Assembly (NCBI GenBank): GCA_902789415.1
Contig: CADAOD010000001.1
Coordinates: 62,001 to 126,000, forward strand
Direction: 5' to 3'
Length of the DNA: 64,000 nt
Source of the DNA: an uncultured Prevotellaceae bacterium
GTDB lineage: Bacteria > Bacteroidota > Bacteroidia > Bacteroidales > Bacteroidaceae
The position numbers and the translations under genes are program-made. Shown piece after piece: positions 44,518 to 53,474 of this stretch. The notes below the pieces were generated by a model. It did no database searches, was not told where the DNA came from, and saw nothing but the letters and a program-made list of their open reading frames with translations. Within the stretch, counting starts at the first letter, position 1; every line of letters starts with the position of its first letter.

Positions 44518-46581
44518 ATGAAGAAGTTATTTACAATTGCAGTTTTAGGTTTGGTATTATCCAGCTGTACAAAGGGCTTTGATGCACCGGAGCCAACACC
44601 TGATCCAACCCCAGACCCAACGCCAACAAACAACAAGGCTACTCAGGAAGAGATTAATGCCAATGTTGCTAAAGTATTTGGAACAACCTTCAGTTCTGAT
44701 CAGGATTGGAGGTCTACAACCAAGTATACAGTTACAATCACTGCAGATGCTCCAATGAGCGACATCGCTAAAGTTCAGATTCTGACAGAGGCTCCTTATT
44801 TTAATGAGGATGCCCGTGTGTTGAATGAGGCTACAACTAGTAAAGGCCAATCTGTATCTCTGACATACGATTGCCCAGCAGAGTATACCGAATTGGTAGC
44901 AGCATGTGTTGACAGCAAGGGAATCTACTATGTAGCAGGTTTCAAGGCTGGTGATGCTCAAGTTAATTTCCAGAAGGCTGCCCAGGCCCGCACAAGAGCT
45001 GCTTATGATCTTCCTGCTTTCCCAGCTATAAGCGGCTTGAAGATGAAATACAGAAATTCAGCTCTCTCATATAATGCTATCCGTGCTCAAAAGGCTGGTC
45101 AAGCAGGAGAGAGCGACAGCATTATGCCTTGGAAAGATAGTAATTGGAACAATGAGCGCATCTGGATGTTTAATAATGAAGGTGGTAATGATACTTGGAA
45201 AGTTGAAAGACAGACCATTTTCCGTGAGGTTACAATAACCGATGCGGAGAAGCAAGGGTTGGAGACGATCTTGAAAGATGTTGGTGGAAAGAGTGGACGT
45301 GATAATACTCATAAACAGGTTAATTTGGAGACCATTCGCAATTCTCCGTTATATCAGCTGACAAAGAACTATTTGGTTGCCGACGGAAAGGCTCCAATCA
45401 CATTATCGCCAGTTCAGATACAAACTACTGATTATTCAAGCGTTGCCTTGTATTATTATTATTTTAATCCAAGCGAATTGGAGGGCAAGTCAGAGGAACA
45501 GCAACTTACTTTCCTGAAGAGCCTGCCTAAGTTTAAATGTGTTGATGGTAAGCAGACTAAGGAAGCTAGCGGCACCGCTAGTGGTAATGGTGAATTCTTT
45601 AAGGTTCACGAATATGTTCTGCCTTATTTCGGTGATGTGACGAGTAGTCCTACTACTGATCTTGAAGTGCAGGGCTTCACAATTCCTGCAGGCTATTATA
45701 TAGGCTTTATGCTAAGAAAGAATAAGAACGACTATAAAGATACTTATATGCCAAATAACGATATTACTGGCTATAACGGAACAAACTATGCTAATAAGTC
45801 ATATGCTAAAATTGAAAATGGCGAGGTATATGCTGATGGTCGTTTGAACGAGCAGATTAATCAGTATCCGAAGTTTAACGAGGCTGTAGATAAAGGTATG
45901 TTGCTGAATGACCCTCGTGCTGCCATCTTTGGTGCAAACCAAAAAGCATATATGATGTTTGAAGACGGAAGTGATGTTAATTTCGTAGATATGATTGTTG
46001 AAATTAATGGTGGCGTGAATATGGTTGATGTTGCTCAGGAGATTAATAATAATGTATATACTTTCTGCTTCGAGGATCGTGACTTGGGCGACTATGACAT
46101 GAACGATGTGGTAATCAAGGCTGAGCGTCTCAATATCTCACAGGTTAAGTACACAGTTGTTGCTTGTGGTGCATATGATGAACTCTATCTCCGCAATATC
46201 AATGGACAGACATTGAATACGACCACAGAGATTCATGCCCTGTTCGGTGTAACCAACCTTTCTACATTCATCAATACCCAGAGCAAGAACTACGATTCTG
46301 TATCAGAGATTGTTACTGTAGATCCGTCATTCAGCTTCACAGATTTCTCTAAGCAGATATATATCTACAACAAGACACAGGATTACGATGTGAAGATGGC
46401 TCAAAAGGGCGAGGATCCACATGGTATCATGATTCCTTGCGACTTTAAGTATCCAATCGAGAAAACCTGCATTAAGGATGCCTATAAGCAGTTTAATAAC
46501 TGGGGCGAGAATCCAATTAACTCTACCGATTGGTATCTGTATCCCGAGGATGGGAAAACAATGAATGCGTTTGTGAAATAA
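44518..46581 (+). CDS. LruC domain-containing lipoprotein, copy 1
   Basis: About 687 residues from the ATG at 44518. A lipoprotein signal (MKKLFTIAVLGLVLSSC) with lipobox LSSC is followed by a Pro-rich spacer (repeats of PTPD). The C-terminal region has the LruC/DUF4842 signature 'FCFEDRDLGDYDMNDVVIKA'. The protein is probably exported and lipid-anchored; a function is not established. It is the first of a tandem pair. N-terminal and C-terminal parts are nearly identical to copy 2, while the middle (about 170-510) differs strongly. An in-frame TTG at 44509 is less likely than the ATG. Confidence 0.85.
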   Translation: MKKLFTIAVLGLVLSSCTKGFDAPEPTPDPTPDPTPTNNKATQEEINANVAKVFGTTFSSDQDWRSTTKYTVTITADAPMSDIAKVQILTEAPYFNEDARVLNEATTSKGQSVSLTYDCPAEYTELVAACVDSKGIYYVAGFKAGDAQVNFQKAAQARTRAAYDLPAFPAISGLKMKYRNSALSYNAIRAQKAGQAGESDSIMPWKDSNWNNERIWMFNNEGGNDTWKVERQTIFREVTITDAEKQGLETILKDVGGKSGRDNTHKQVNLETIRNSPLYQLTKNYLVADGKAPITLSPVQIQTTDYSSVALYYYYFNPSELEGKSEEQQLTFLKSLPKFKCVDGKQTKEASGTASGNGEFFKVHEYVLPYFGDVTSSPTTDLEVQGFTIPAGYYIGFMLRKNKNDYKDTYMPNNDITGYNGTNYANKSYAKIENGEVYADGRLNEQINQYPKFNEAVDKGMLLNDPRAAIFGANQKAYMMFEDGSDVNFVDMIVEINGGVNMVDVAQEINNNVYTFCFEDRDLGDYDMNDVVIKAERLNISQVKYTVVACGAYDELYLRNINGQTLNTTTEIHALFGVTNLSTFINTQSKNYDSVSEIVTVDPSFSFTDFSKQIYIYNKTQDYDVKMAQKGEDPHGIMIPCDFKYPIEKTCIKDAYKQFNNWGENPINSTDWYLYPEDGKTMNAFVK

Positions 46582-46605
46582 CTTTCTTGATTTATACAGG
46601 CTTTT

Positions 46606-46640
46606 GAAGCGTGCGCAACTTATTGCGCACGCTTCTTGCT
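46606..46640 (+). terminator. rho-independent terminator after LruC copy 1
   Basis: A perfect 13-base inverted repeat (46606-46618 and 46623-46635; GAAGCGTGCGCAA and complement) with a 4-base loop and a T-rich right side. Confidence 0.88.
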
Positions 46641-46715
46641 TGTTTAATTAATGTTAATTATTGCTGATTTATAGTGTTTTTTGTTTTGTTTAGGATAAAA
46701 ATGTGTACCTTTGCA

Positions 46716-46740
46716 AAAGAATACAATTTAATCGATTAAT
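46716..46740 (+). repeat. 25-base leader element, copy 2
   Basis: Identical to 44481-44505, two bases after the -7 box TACCTTTG (46706-46713) and 11 bases before the ATG of LruC copy 2. Confidence 0.85.
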
Positions 46741-46751
46741 TTGAGTAAAAT

Positions 46752-48785
46752 ATGAAAAAGTTATTTTTATTTGCAGCTATCGGATTAGTATTATCCAGCT
46801 GCACAAAGGGATTTGATGTACCGGAGCCTACTCCAGATCCAACCCCAGATCCAACCCCAACAAACAACAAGGCAACTCAAGAAGAGATTAATGCCAACGT
46901 TGCTAAAGTATTTGGTACAACTTTCAGTTCTGATCAGGATTGGAGTTCTACAACCAAGTATACAGTATCTATTGCGGCAGATGCGCCAATGAGCGATATT
47001 GTAAAGGTGCAGATTTTGACAGAGGCTCCATATTTAAACGAGGATGCCCGTGTGTTGAACGAGGCTACAACCAGTAAAGGCCAGTCTGTATCGTTGACAT
47101 ACGACTGCCCCGTAGAATATACCGAGCTCGTAGCAGCTTGTGTTGACAGCAAGGGTGTGTACTATGTTGCAGGTTTTAAGGCAGGAGATGCTCAGGTTAA
47201 TTTCCAGAAAGCAGCCCAGGCTCGCACAAGAGCTGCATACACTCTGCCAACTCCCCCTACTGCAGCTAATCTTAAGATGCAATATGCTAATTCATACCCC
47301 ACATATAATGCAATTCGTACCCAGAAAGCAGGGCAGACTGGTGAGAATAACAACATCAAACCTTGGTTGAATAGCGGTTGGGAGAATGAACGAATTTGGA
47401 TGTTAAATAATGAGGGAGGTAATGATTCTTGGAATGTAGCAAACTCAACAGTCTTCCGTAGTGTATCCATTACACCAGAAGAAAAATCAGGATTAGAAAC
47501 AATATTTGCTGCCCTTGGCGGAAAGAATGCAAGTGATACTAATCATAAGGCGATTAATCTTACGACTATTAGAAATTCTCCAGTTTATGAGCTTACCAAA
47601 AACTATTTGATTTCTGATGGAAAAGCGCCAATTACAGTAACTCCTGTATTAATGCTCTCAACAGAAATCGCAAATTCAAATCTTTACTATTATTATTTCG
47701 ATCCTGCTGATTTGAATGATAAAACTGAAGAGCAACAAATTGCATTTTTAAAGAGTTTGCCTAAGTTTAAGTGCGTAGATTGCGCGCAGACAAAGACTGC
47801 TGGCGGTATTGATAATAATAACAAGGGCGTATTTTTTAAGGCTCATGAATACCTGCTTCCATATTATGGAGATATCAAGAATATAGGTACTAGTGATGTT
47901 GCAGCTCAGGGCTTTATATTCCCAGAAGGTACTCGTATAGGCTTTATGTTACGTAAAGCAATGGAGGATGAACCAGACTCACATAATGGTTATGTCAACA
48001 AGTCTTATGATAAGACAAATAATGGTGAAGTTTATGCAGATGGCCGTCTGAATCAGCAGGTAAACCAATTTCCTAACTTCACGAGTGCAATAGCAAAAGG
48101 AATGAAGCTAGATGATCCTCGTGCCGCAATCTTTGGAGCTAATCAGAAAGCATACTTAATGTTCGAGGAAGGTGTTGATGTAAACTATGCTGATATCGTA
48201 GTTGAGATTCAGGGTGGTTTGGTTGAGGTCGACGCTGCACAGCAGATTAATAATAATGTATATACCTTCTGCTTTGAGGATCGTGACCTGGGCGACTATG
48301 ACATGAATGATGTGGTAATCAAGGCTGAACGTTTGAACATCTCGCAGGTTAAGTATACAGTAGTCGCTTGTGGTGCATACGATGAACTCTATCTCCGCAA
48401 TATCAACGGCCAGACATTGAATACGACCACAGAGATTCATGCCCTGTTCGGTGTGACCAACCTCTCTACATTCATTAATACCCAGAGTAAGAACTACGAA
48501 CCTGTATCAGAGATTATCACAGTTGATCCATCATTCAGCTTCACCGATTTCTCAAAGCAGGTTTATATCTACAACAAAACTCAGAACTACGATGTAAAGA
48601 TGTCGCAAAAGGGTGAGGATCCTCATGGCATTATGATTCCTAGTGATTTTGCTTATCCAAGGGAGAAAGTTTGCATTAAGGATGCTTATACACAGTTTAA
48701 TTCTTGGGGTGAGAATCCTATAACCTCTACAGATTGGTATCTGACACCAGTTGAAGGAAAAGTAATGAATGCCTTTACGAAATAA
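46752..48785 (+). CDS. LruC domain-containing lipoprotein, copy 2
   Basis: 677 residues with the same plan as copy 1: lipobox signal (MKKLFLFAAIGLVLSSC), PTPDPTPD spacer, variable middle and LruC C-terminus. A stretch of about 85 residues starting at 'NNNVYTFCFEDRDLGDYDMN' is identical in both copies. The middle differs by many substitutions and small insertions, such as 'GGIDNNNKGVFFKAHEYLLP' against 'GTASGNGEFFKVHEYVLP'. Each copy has its own promoter and terminator, so they can be expressed separately. Confidence 0.85.
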   Translation: MKKLFLFAAIGLVLSSCTKGFDVPEPTPDPTPDPTPTNNKATQEEINANVAKVFGTTFSSDQDWSSTTKYTVSIAADAPMSDIVKVQILTEAPYLNEDARVLNEATTSKGQSVSLTYDCPVEYTELVAACVDSKGVYYVAGFKAGDAQVNFQKAAQARTRAAYTLPTPPTAANLKMQYANSYPTYNAIRTQKAGQTGENNNIKPWLNSGWENERIWMLNNEGGNDSWNVANSTVFRSVSITPEEKSGLETIFAALGGKNASDTNHKAINLTTIRNSPVYELTKNYLISDGKAPITVTPVLMLSTEIANSNLYYYYFDPADLNDKTEEQQIAFLKSLPKFKCVDCAQTKTAGGIDNNNKGVFFKAHEYLLPYYGDIKNIGTSDVAAQGFIFPEGTRIGFMLRKAMEDEPDSHNGYVNKSYDKTNNGEVYADGRLNQQVNQFPNFTSAIAKGMKLDDPRAAIFGANQKAYLMFEEGVDVNYADIVVEIQGGLVEVDAAQQINNNVYTFCFEDRDLGDYDMNDVVIKAERLNISQVKYTVVACGAYDELYLRNINGQTLNTTTEIHALFGVTNLSTFINTQSKNYEPVSEIITVDPSFSFTDFSKQVYIYNKTQNYDVKMSQKGEDPHGIMIPSDFAYPREKVCIKDAYTQFNSWGENPITSTDWYLTPVEGKVMNAFTK

Positions 48786-48803
48786 GTCATCAATTATAAT
48801 AAT

Positions 48804-48842
48804 AAAGTCGTGTAAAGTTGTTGCTTTGCACGACTTTTTTTG
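48804..48842 (+). terminator. rho-independent terminator after LruC copy 2
   Basis: A 14-base stem (48804-48817 and 48824-48837, one G-T pair) with a 6-base loop and a long T-run. Confidence 0.92.
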
Positions 48843-48849
48843 TTTTTTA

Positions 48850-48881
48850 TTTGTTTTTATTTCCAAAAATCACTATATTTG
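48850..48881 (+). promoter_or_regulatory. promoter of the small gene at 48930
   Basis: TTTG at 48850-48853, 20 bases, TATATTTG at 48874-48881. Confidence 0.85.
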
Positions 48882-48929
48882 CAGAGTTTTAGAAACGAAG
48901 TGAAGCTAAAGGAATAAGGAAGTTAAGCT

Positions 48930-49148
48930 ATGATACCAGAGATAACAGATAAGAATTTGTATCTACTTTTACCGGGAAAAGTTTCTGCGGTTGTAGAGCT
49001 ATATGTTCAAAACCATGGAGGTTCGTTTCTTGATGGTTTGAGAAAGTTCTATAATTCTTCAACTTACCACAGATTAGAGAATGAACAAACCAAACTATGG
49101 CATTTAGGCCCTGTGGGCTTATATGAAGAGTTTATAGAAAATGGGTAG
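48930..49148 (+). CDS. small unrecognised protein (possibly DUF3791-like)
   Basis: 72 residues, soluble, with 'KFYNSSTYHRLENEQTKLWH' and 'LGPVGLYEEFIENG' at the end. It has the general look of small Bacteroidota proteins of the DUF3791 type, which occur in putative toxin-antitoxin pairs, but I am not sure of the family. It has an exact promoter and a leader of about 45 bases. After its stop a coding-like frame ('VVIDWSELFKKKRVLDYEMS' onward, about 36 codons) continues to the next gene without an obvious start; it may be the remnant of a partner gene. Confidence 0.5.
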   Translation: MIPEITDKNLYLLLPGKVSAVVELYVQNHGGSFLDGLRKFYNSSTYHRLENEQTKLWHLGPVGLYEEFIENG

Positions 49149-49252
49149 TTATAGATTGGTCGGAACTTTTCAAGAAAAAGCGTGTTTTAGATTATGAAAT
49201 GAGTGGACTCGATTGGAAGTTTGATGTTATTAATCTTGTAGATTTTTTCAAA

Positions 49253-50050
49253 ATGAAAAAAGTTTTTTTATTTTTCATTACACTTACAATTATAGTACTT
49301 AGTGCTTGGGGGTATTATTATATTAGATGGAAACACTTATGGGGGATGGAGAGGCCAATACCTATGTATAGAGTGGAAAAAAGCATTGATGATACGATAC
49401 GGGTTTTATTAGTAGGTGATAGTTGGGCTGCAATGCATTCTAATATGGATTCTTTCCTATGCTCCAAAATCAAAGCAAAAGTCTCAACTCCTGTCGTTGT
49501 TTCTTCAAAGGGAAAAGGAGGTGAAATAAGTCGTGGAATATATCGCCTTCTATTTGATAATGATAGTTTGGGAACGAGAAAGCTTATAGAATCAGGAGTT
49601 GATTATTGTGTTATTTTTGCAGGTATTAATGATGCTGCTGCAAATTTGGGTACAAAACAGTTTTGTTACCATTATAGGTTGATATTGGATTTCCTATTAA
49701 AAAATGGTGTTCGACCAGTTGTAATTGAAATTCCAGATGTGGACATATGGTATACATATCGTGATAAGAGTATAAAAGACTTGATTGCAGATTATTCCAA
49801 GTCTGTTATGACTGGTTGTAAAATGTATGAAATGTCCAGTTACCGTGAATCATTATCTGAAATTCTCAAGGAAAATAATTATTTTGATAGTATCATATAT
49901 ATACCAGCTACCTTATGGAACGGTCCGAGGATGACAATTAATCCGTTATTATTTCTGCCAGATAAAATTCATTTGAATAAAGAGGGCTATAATAAACTTG
50001 ACGAATGCATTGCCGAAGCAGTTGCTAAGGATATTTTACTTACAGACTAA
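49253..50050 (+). CDS. SGNH/GDSL-type hydrolase, membrane-anchored
   Basis: About 265 residues from the ATG at 49253 (MKKVFLFFITLTIIVLSAWG), a signal anchor. SGNH blocks are visible: block I 'VLLVGDSWAAM' with the nucleophile Ser, block III 'FAGINDAA', and block V 'DKIHLNKEGY' with Asp and His. It probably acts as a periplasmic O-acyl esterase or transferase on glycans. It is a paralogue of the gene at 60618-61406 (shared layout 'GDSWA', 'GIND', 'VIEIPD' / 'ILEIPD'). The upstream frame to 49199 is not used. Its end overlaps the opposing acyltransferase by 15 bases. Confidence 0.85.
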   Translation: MKKVFLFFITLTIIVLSAWGYYYIRWKHLWGMERPIPMYRVEKSIDDTIRVLLVGDSWAAMHSNMDSFLCSKIKAKVSTPVVVSSKGKGGEISRGIYRLLFDNDSLGTRKLIESGVDYCVIFAGINDAAANLGTKQFCYHYRLILDFLLKNGVRPVVIEIPDVDIWYTYRDKSIKDLIADYSKSVMTGCKMYEMSSYRESLSEILKENNYFDSIIYIPATLWNGPRMTINPLLFLPDKIHLNKEGYNKLDECIAEAVAKDILLTD

Positions 50051-51001
50051 AACATATTTGTTAATTATCCAATGGCTCAATATGCCTAGCAAAATACATA
50101 TTATAATTAATAATATTGTTATCCCATCATGCCATGTTGGGTTGATAGTTAGTTTGTTTGTTATAATAGCCTGAAAGAAAATAGCCTGTATTAAATATAT
50201 CTCCAAACTTGCCTTACCAATCAAAGATATCATTGGATTAATAGGCTTTGTTAGTTTGGATATAGATGTAAATGATATGACAAATATTGGAAGCAGAAAA
50301 GCTAGGGACAGATATTTGTAATTGTATATATCATGATGCTTTGGAAATAGTAAAATGAAAAATGGTATTCCTAATAACAATATGCAGTAAAAATATTTAA
50401 TGGTAATTCCTTTCTTAGTCCAGAATGCACAAATCATCCCTAAGATAAATTCTGGAGTGCGATAAAGAAAGAAAAAATGAGGGTCTTTCGGATTAACGAT
50501 CTCTTGCGAAACGATAATGAATGACATAACTAGAAGGAGTACGATAATAGTTGATATTACTATATTATAGCCATTGTCAATTGTTTTTTTAAATAATGGA
50601 GCTACAAAATAAAGAGCAACAATAGATGGGATATACCATTCCCAATAGATCCCGTTACTCCAAAAGCCTATAGTGGAATATCGAAATAAATAGGTGGGAA
50701 TATTATCGTGAAATATAATTAGACTAGAAACAATGCCAATTAAATAATAAGTTGGAAAAATACGAATAAGTCTTCGCCTTAGATATGAACTGATATTTCC
50801 ATTATTGTCGAGTGAAAAAGAAAGTCCAAAACCTGATACCAACATGAAAATGTCAACTCCGGCGAAACCATATTGTGCAATAAATCCAAGAGGTTTTATT
50901 GTGATAAATGTGAAATGGAGCATCATTATCCACATAATAGCCCATCCCATCAATTCGGAACGAAACTTTGAAATGTCTGAAATACAAAATATTTTATTCA
51001 T
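50036..51001 (-). CDS. acyltransferase family 3 membrane protein
   Basis: 321 residues with about ten hydrophobic helices. The conserved first-helix histidine is in 'AIMWIMMLHFTFITIK'; 'GFAGVDIFMLVSGFGLSFSL' is the usual second-helix G-V-D-x-F segment; 'LRRRLIRIFPTYYL' is the conserved basic loop. Probable O-acyltransferase of a surface sugar. Its start is 3 bases after the stop of the next acyltransferase, so the two are co-transcribed. It is AT-rich. Confidence 0.87.
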   Translation of the reverse strand: MNKIFCISDISKFRSELMGWAIMWIMMLHFTFITIKPLGFIAQYGFAGVDIFMLVSGFGLSFSLDNNGNISSYLRRRLIRIFPTYYLIGIVSSLIIFHDNIPTYLFRYSTIGFWSNGIYWEWYIPSIVALYFVAPLFKKTIDNGYNIVISTIIVLLLVMSFIIVSQEIVNPKDPHFFFLYRTPEFILGMICAFWTKKGITIKYFYCILLLGIPFFILLFPKHHDIYNYKYLSLAFLLPIFVISFTSISKLTKPINPMISLIGKASLEIYLIQAIFFQAIITNKLTINPTWHDGITILLIIICILLGILSHWIINKYVLVCK

Positions 51002-51004
51002 AAA

Positions 51005-52033
51005 CTATGGAACTATATGTTTTGTGATGTTATTTTTCTGTAGAAGGTGTACAATGATTACTGATGAGGAATATGATACAAAAAATGCTACAGGAATGAA
51101 CCATACATAGCTCATATCAAACCCATTAATGTTGGCAAGTAATCTGATAATAAAAGTATGTATAAGGAATACACCAAAACTTTTGGGAGCCAAAAATGAT
51201 ATAATGCGTTTGCAATTACGAGAGATAATGCTATCCTGAGTAAAATAACTTTTAACAATAAGGAATATTGAGCAAGATGGTAATAAAGAATATAAACCAA
51301 AATAATTAAATAAACTCTCGTTCTTTACATCGGAGTTGTAGTTGAGCAAAAATCTTATAGCTAATGAAATAATAGCGGTTGAACAAAGAATTGTCATGAA
51401 TGGTTTGTTCTTTTCTATATCTTTTATTGAGAAAAAATAACCAAGAAGCGCATACAAAAAATAGCTATTCAAAGGAAGTGGTAGTTCTTCGTATACACCT
51501 AGTGAAAATAGTAAAGTAGGGATGATTGATTGGAATAATACAAGGAGCATGCATAAATATGAAATCTGTCTTGTGTTCATTGCCCCAATCATTAAAGATA
51601 TGAAAGGCATGAAAATATAAAGGAAGAATAATGGGATGAAAAACCAATAGTTTGTTAGCGGTATTTTACCTGTTACTATTATTTGTATGATTTTTCTCCA
51701 TGTTAACAATTTTGTCTCATTGTCCCAATGTATTATGATGAAAGTTATGAAAAAAAATAGACTCCAAAATAAAAATGGAAGGAAGGTTTTTTTTAGTCTT
51801 TTGTTTATAAATACTTTTGTGGAGTATTTTTTTCTGTAATTAAATAAGTTTGCACCTGAGAGCATAAAAAATACAGGGACGGCAAAGAAGAATAAAGTAT
51901 CAATGGCAACATGGATCCCCCAATAATCATCTTTGATAAATTCATGTATATAGCCATTTGAATGGAGTATAACGACAGCCATACATGATATAATGTTAAG
52001 TACATCATAATATACTATTCTTGATAGAGCCAT
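51005..52033 (-). CDS. acyltransferase family 3 membrane protein
   Basis: About 342 residues from the ATG at 52033 (MALSRIVYYDVLNIISCMAV); the ATG at 52111 lies above the promoter box and is rejected. The first-helix histidine is in 'AVVILHSNGYIHEF', followed by 'AVPVFFMLSGANLFNYRKKY', the family's membrane segment with SGA. About ten helices in total. Probable O-acetyltransferase on a glycan, co-transcribed with the next acyltransferase. Strongly AT-rich. Confidence 0.87.
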   Translation of the reverse strand: MALSRIVYYDVLNIISCMAVVILHSNGYIHEFIKDDYWGIHVAIDTLFFFAVPVFFMLSGANLFNYRKKYSTKVFINKRLKKTFLPFLFWSLFFFITFIIIHWDNETKLLTWRKIIQIIVTGKIPLTNYWFFIPLFFLYIFMPFISLMIGAMNTRQISYLCMLLVLFQSIIPTLLFSLGVYEELPLPLNSYFLYALLGYFFSIKDIEKNKPFMTILCSTAIISLAIRFLLNYNSDVKNESLFNYFGLYSLLPSCSIFLIVKSYFTQDSIISRNCKRIISFLAPKSFGVFLIHTFIIRLLANINGFDMSYVWFIPVAFFVSYSSSVIIVHLLQKNNITKHIVP

Positions 52034-52091
52034 CTTGCTTGAAATTATTATTGATGTGAAAACTGATGATATTATTCTTTTATTTCGTTTG

Positions 52092-52170
52092 CAAATATAG
52101 TTTTTTTTCATTGAAATGCAAAATTATTGAGGAAAAAATTTCTATTTCTTAATAATATTGTGTATCTTTG
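52092..52170. promoter_or_regulatory. divergent promoters (acyltransferases leftward, SASA/FkbH operon rightward)
   Basis: Leftward: TTTG at 52122-52119, 19 bases, TATATTTG at 52099-52092. Rightward: TATCTTTG at 52163-52170, with no good -33 partner; its transcript would start after the ATG at 52127 and so supports the start at 52202. Confidence 0.65.
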
Positions 52171-52201
52171 CACTGGTCAAGTTTTGATATATGCTATATT
52201 G

Positions 52202-53443
52202 ATGAGATATATAAAATGGTTTACTGTATTCGGTGTTATTTTTTTGCTTCTTTCTCTTTGTTGTTTATTTAATGTAGAAAGGAGTAAGGATGAAAAATGC
52301 AAAACAGTTTTGTGTATCCCTGTATATGGTCAGAGCTATGCTTTAGGAGAGGAAGCAAGGAGAATAACTAACTTTGATTCATTAAGAATTAAGTATGATG
52401 GAAGAATCGTAACCGAGAAATTGGATCATACTTTTGGTTATTTTGATCATAGTAGCCAGTTTAAACAATGGGTAAAGCGAATTCTTCATTACGATAAGAA
52501 AGCTTTTGAATTGTCTGTGTATAGTATGGCAGAAGAATTGGCTTCAAAGTTAGGTGAAGATACAATAATCTGTATTTTTCCAGGTGGTCATGGAATGAAT
52601 ACAATTGAACAATTAATGAAGCCGGCTCCCCCTTATCTTAAGTTTATAAAAGAGATTGAGTGCGCGTATAAGAAGGCCAGTGAACGTGGATGGGAGTTTA
52701 TTGTTCCAGCCGTATGTTGGATGCAAGGTGAGTCGGATATAGTGGAATATCCAGATTACGACTATAAAGAGTATTTCCATCGTATGTATAACGATCTGAA
52801 TACAGATATCAAGCAGATAACGCATCAAAAAGATGATATACGCATCATCTGCTATCAGTCATCTACAATCACAAAAGGTCTTCGCTATAAAGCTAATAAT
52901 TATAATGCTACTGAGCCCAAGACTCCAACTGCCCAGATGGAGTTAATACGTGATGATTCGCTGATTTGGGCAAGTGGTCCTACATATCCTTATGACTTTG
53001 TGAATGAATCGCTTCACATTGATGCTGTTGGTCAGCAAGGCATCGGTAAACTTGCGGCAAAATCTGCCTTAGGTATTATCCGGAAACAGAAAAAGAATAT
53101 AGGCTTAGTCCCTACTGCCTATCATGTTGAAGGTAACGATATCCGAGTTGATTTTAATGTTCCTTGTCCACCTTTGCGTTTTGATACGATTCAAGTAAAG
53201 AAGATAGCTAATTATGGCTTTAATGTCATCCGTAGTGATGGAAAGGATATCGTTTCTGATGTGATGATAGATGGTAGCACAGTAATTATTCATTGTGTAG
53301 AGTTCCCCATAAACAGCAAGCTTCGTTATGGTATTAATGGCGAATTCCTTAAAGGTGGCCGTCATAATGGCCCTAGAGGAAATCTGCGTGATTCACAATC
53401 CCTAATGCCCAATTGGTGCTACTTGCATGAAATTTGTTTGTAA
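52202..53443 (+). CDS. sialate O-acetylesterase-like (SASA domain) carbohydrate esterase, membrane-anchored
   Basis: About 413 residues from the ATG at 52202 (MRYIKWFTVFGVIFLLLSLC), a signal anchor. SASA-type motifs: 'VYGQSYALGEEARR' holds the nucleophile Ser in the GQS element, 'AVCWMQGESDIVEY' is the WxQGExD motif, and 'LHIDAVGQQGIGK' supplies the late Asp/His. A C-terminal beta domain of about 100 residues follows. It would remove acyl esters from sugars outside the cytoplasm. It lies 31 bases before the FkbH-like gene with no promoter between, so it is likely part of that operon. Confidence 0.83.
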   Translation: MRYIKWFTVFGVIFLLLSLCCLFNVERSKDEKCKTVLCIPVYGQSYALGEEARRITNFDSLRIKYDGRIVTEKLDHTFGYFDHSSQFKQWVKRILHYDKKAFELSVYSMAEELASKLGEDTIICIFPGGHGMNTIEQLMKPAPPYLKFIKEIECAYKKASERGWEFIVPAVCWMQGESDIVEYPDYDYKEYFHRMYNDLNTDIKQITHQKDDIRIICYQSSTITKGLRYKANNYNATEPKTPTAQMELIRDDSLIWASGPTYPYDFVNESLHIDAVGQQGIGKLAAKSALGIIRKQKKNIGLVPTAYHVEGNDIRVDFNVPCPPLRFDTIQVKKIANYGFNVIRSDGKDIVSDVMIDGSTVIIHCVEFPINSKLRYGINGEFLKGGRHNGPRGNLRDSQSLMPNWCYLHEICL

Positions 53444-53474
53444 TATAGTCACATAATCATCAGTTTAGAAAAAT

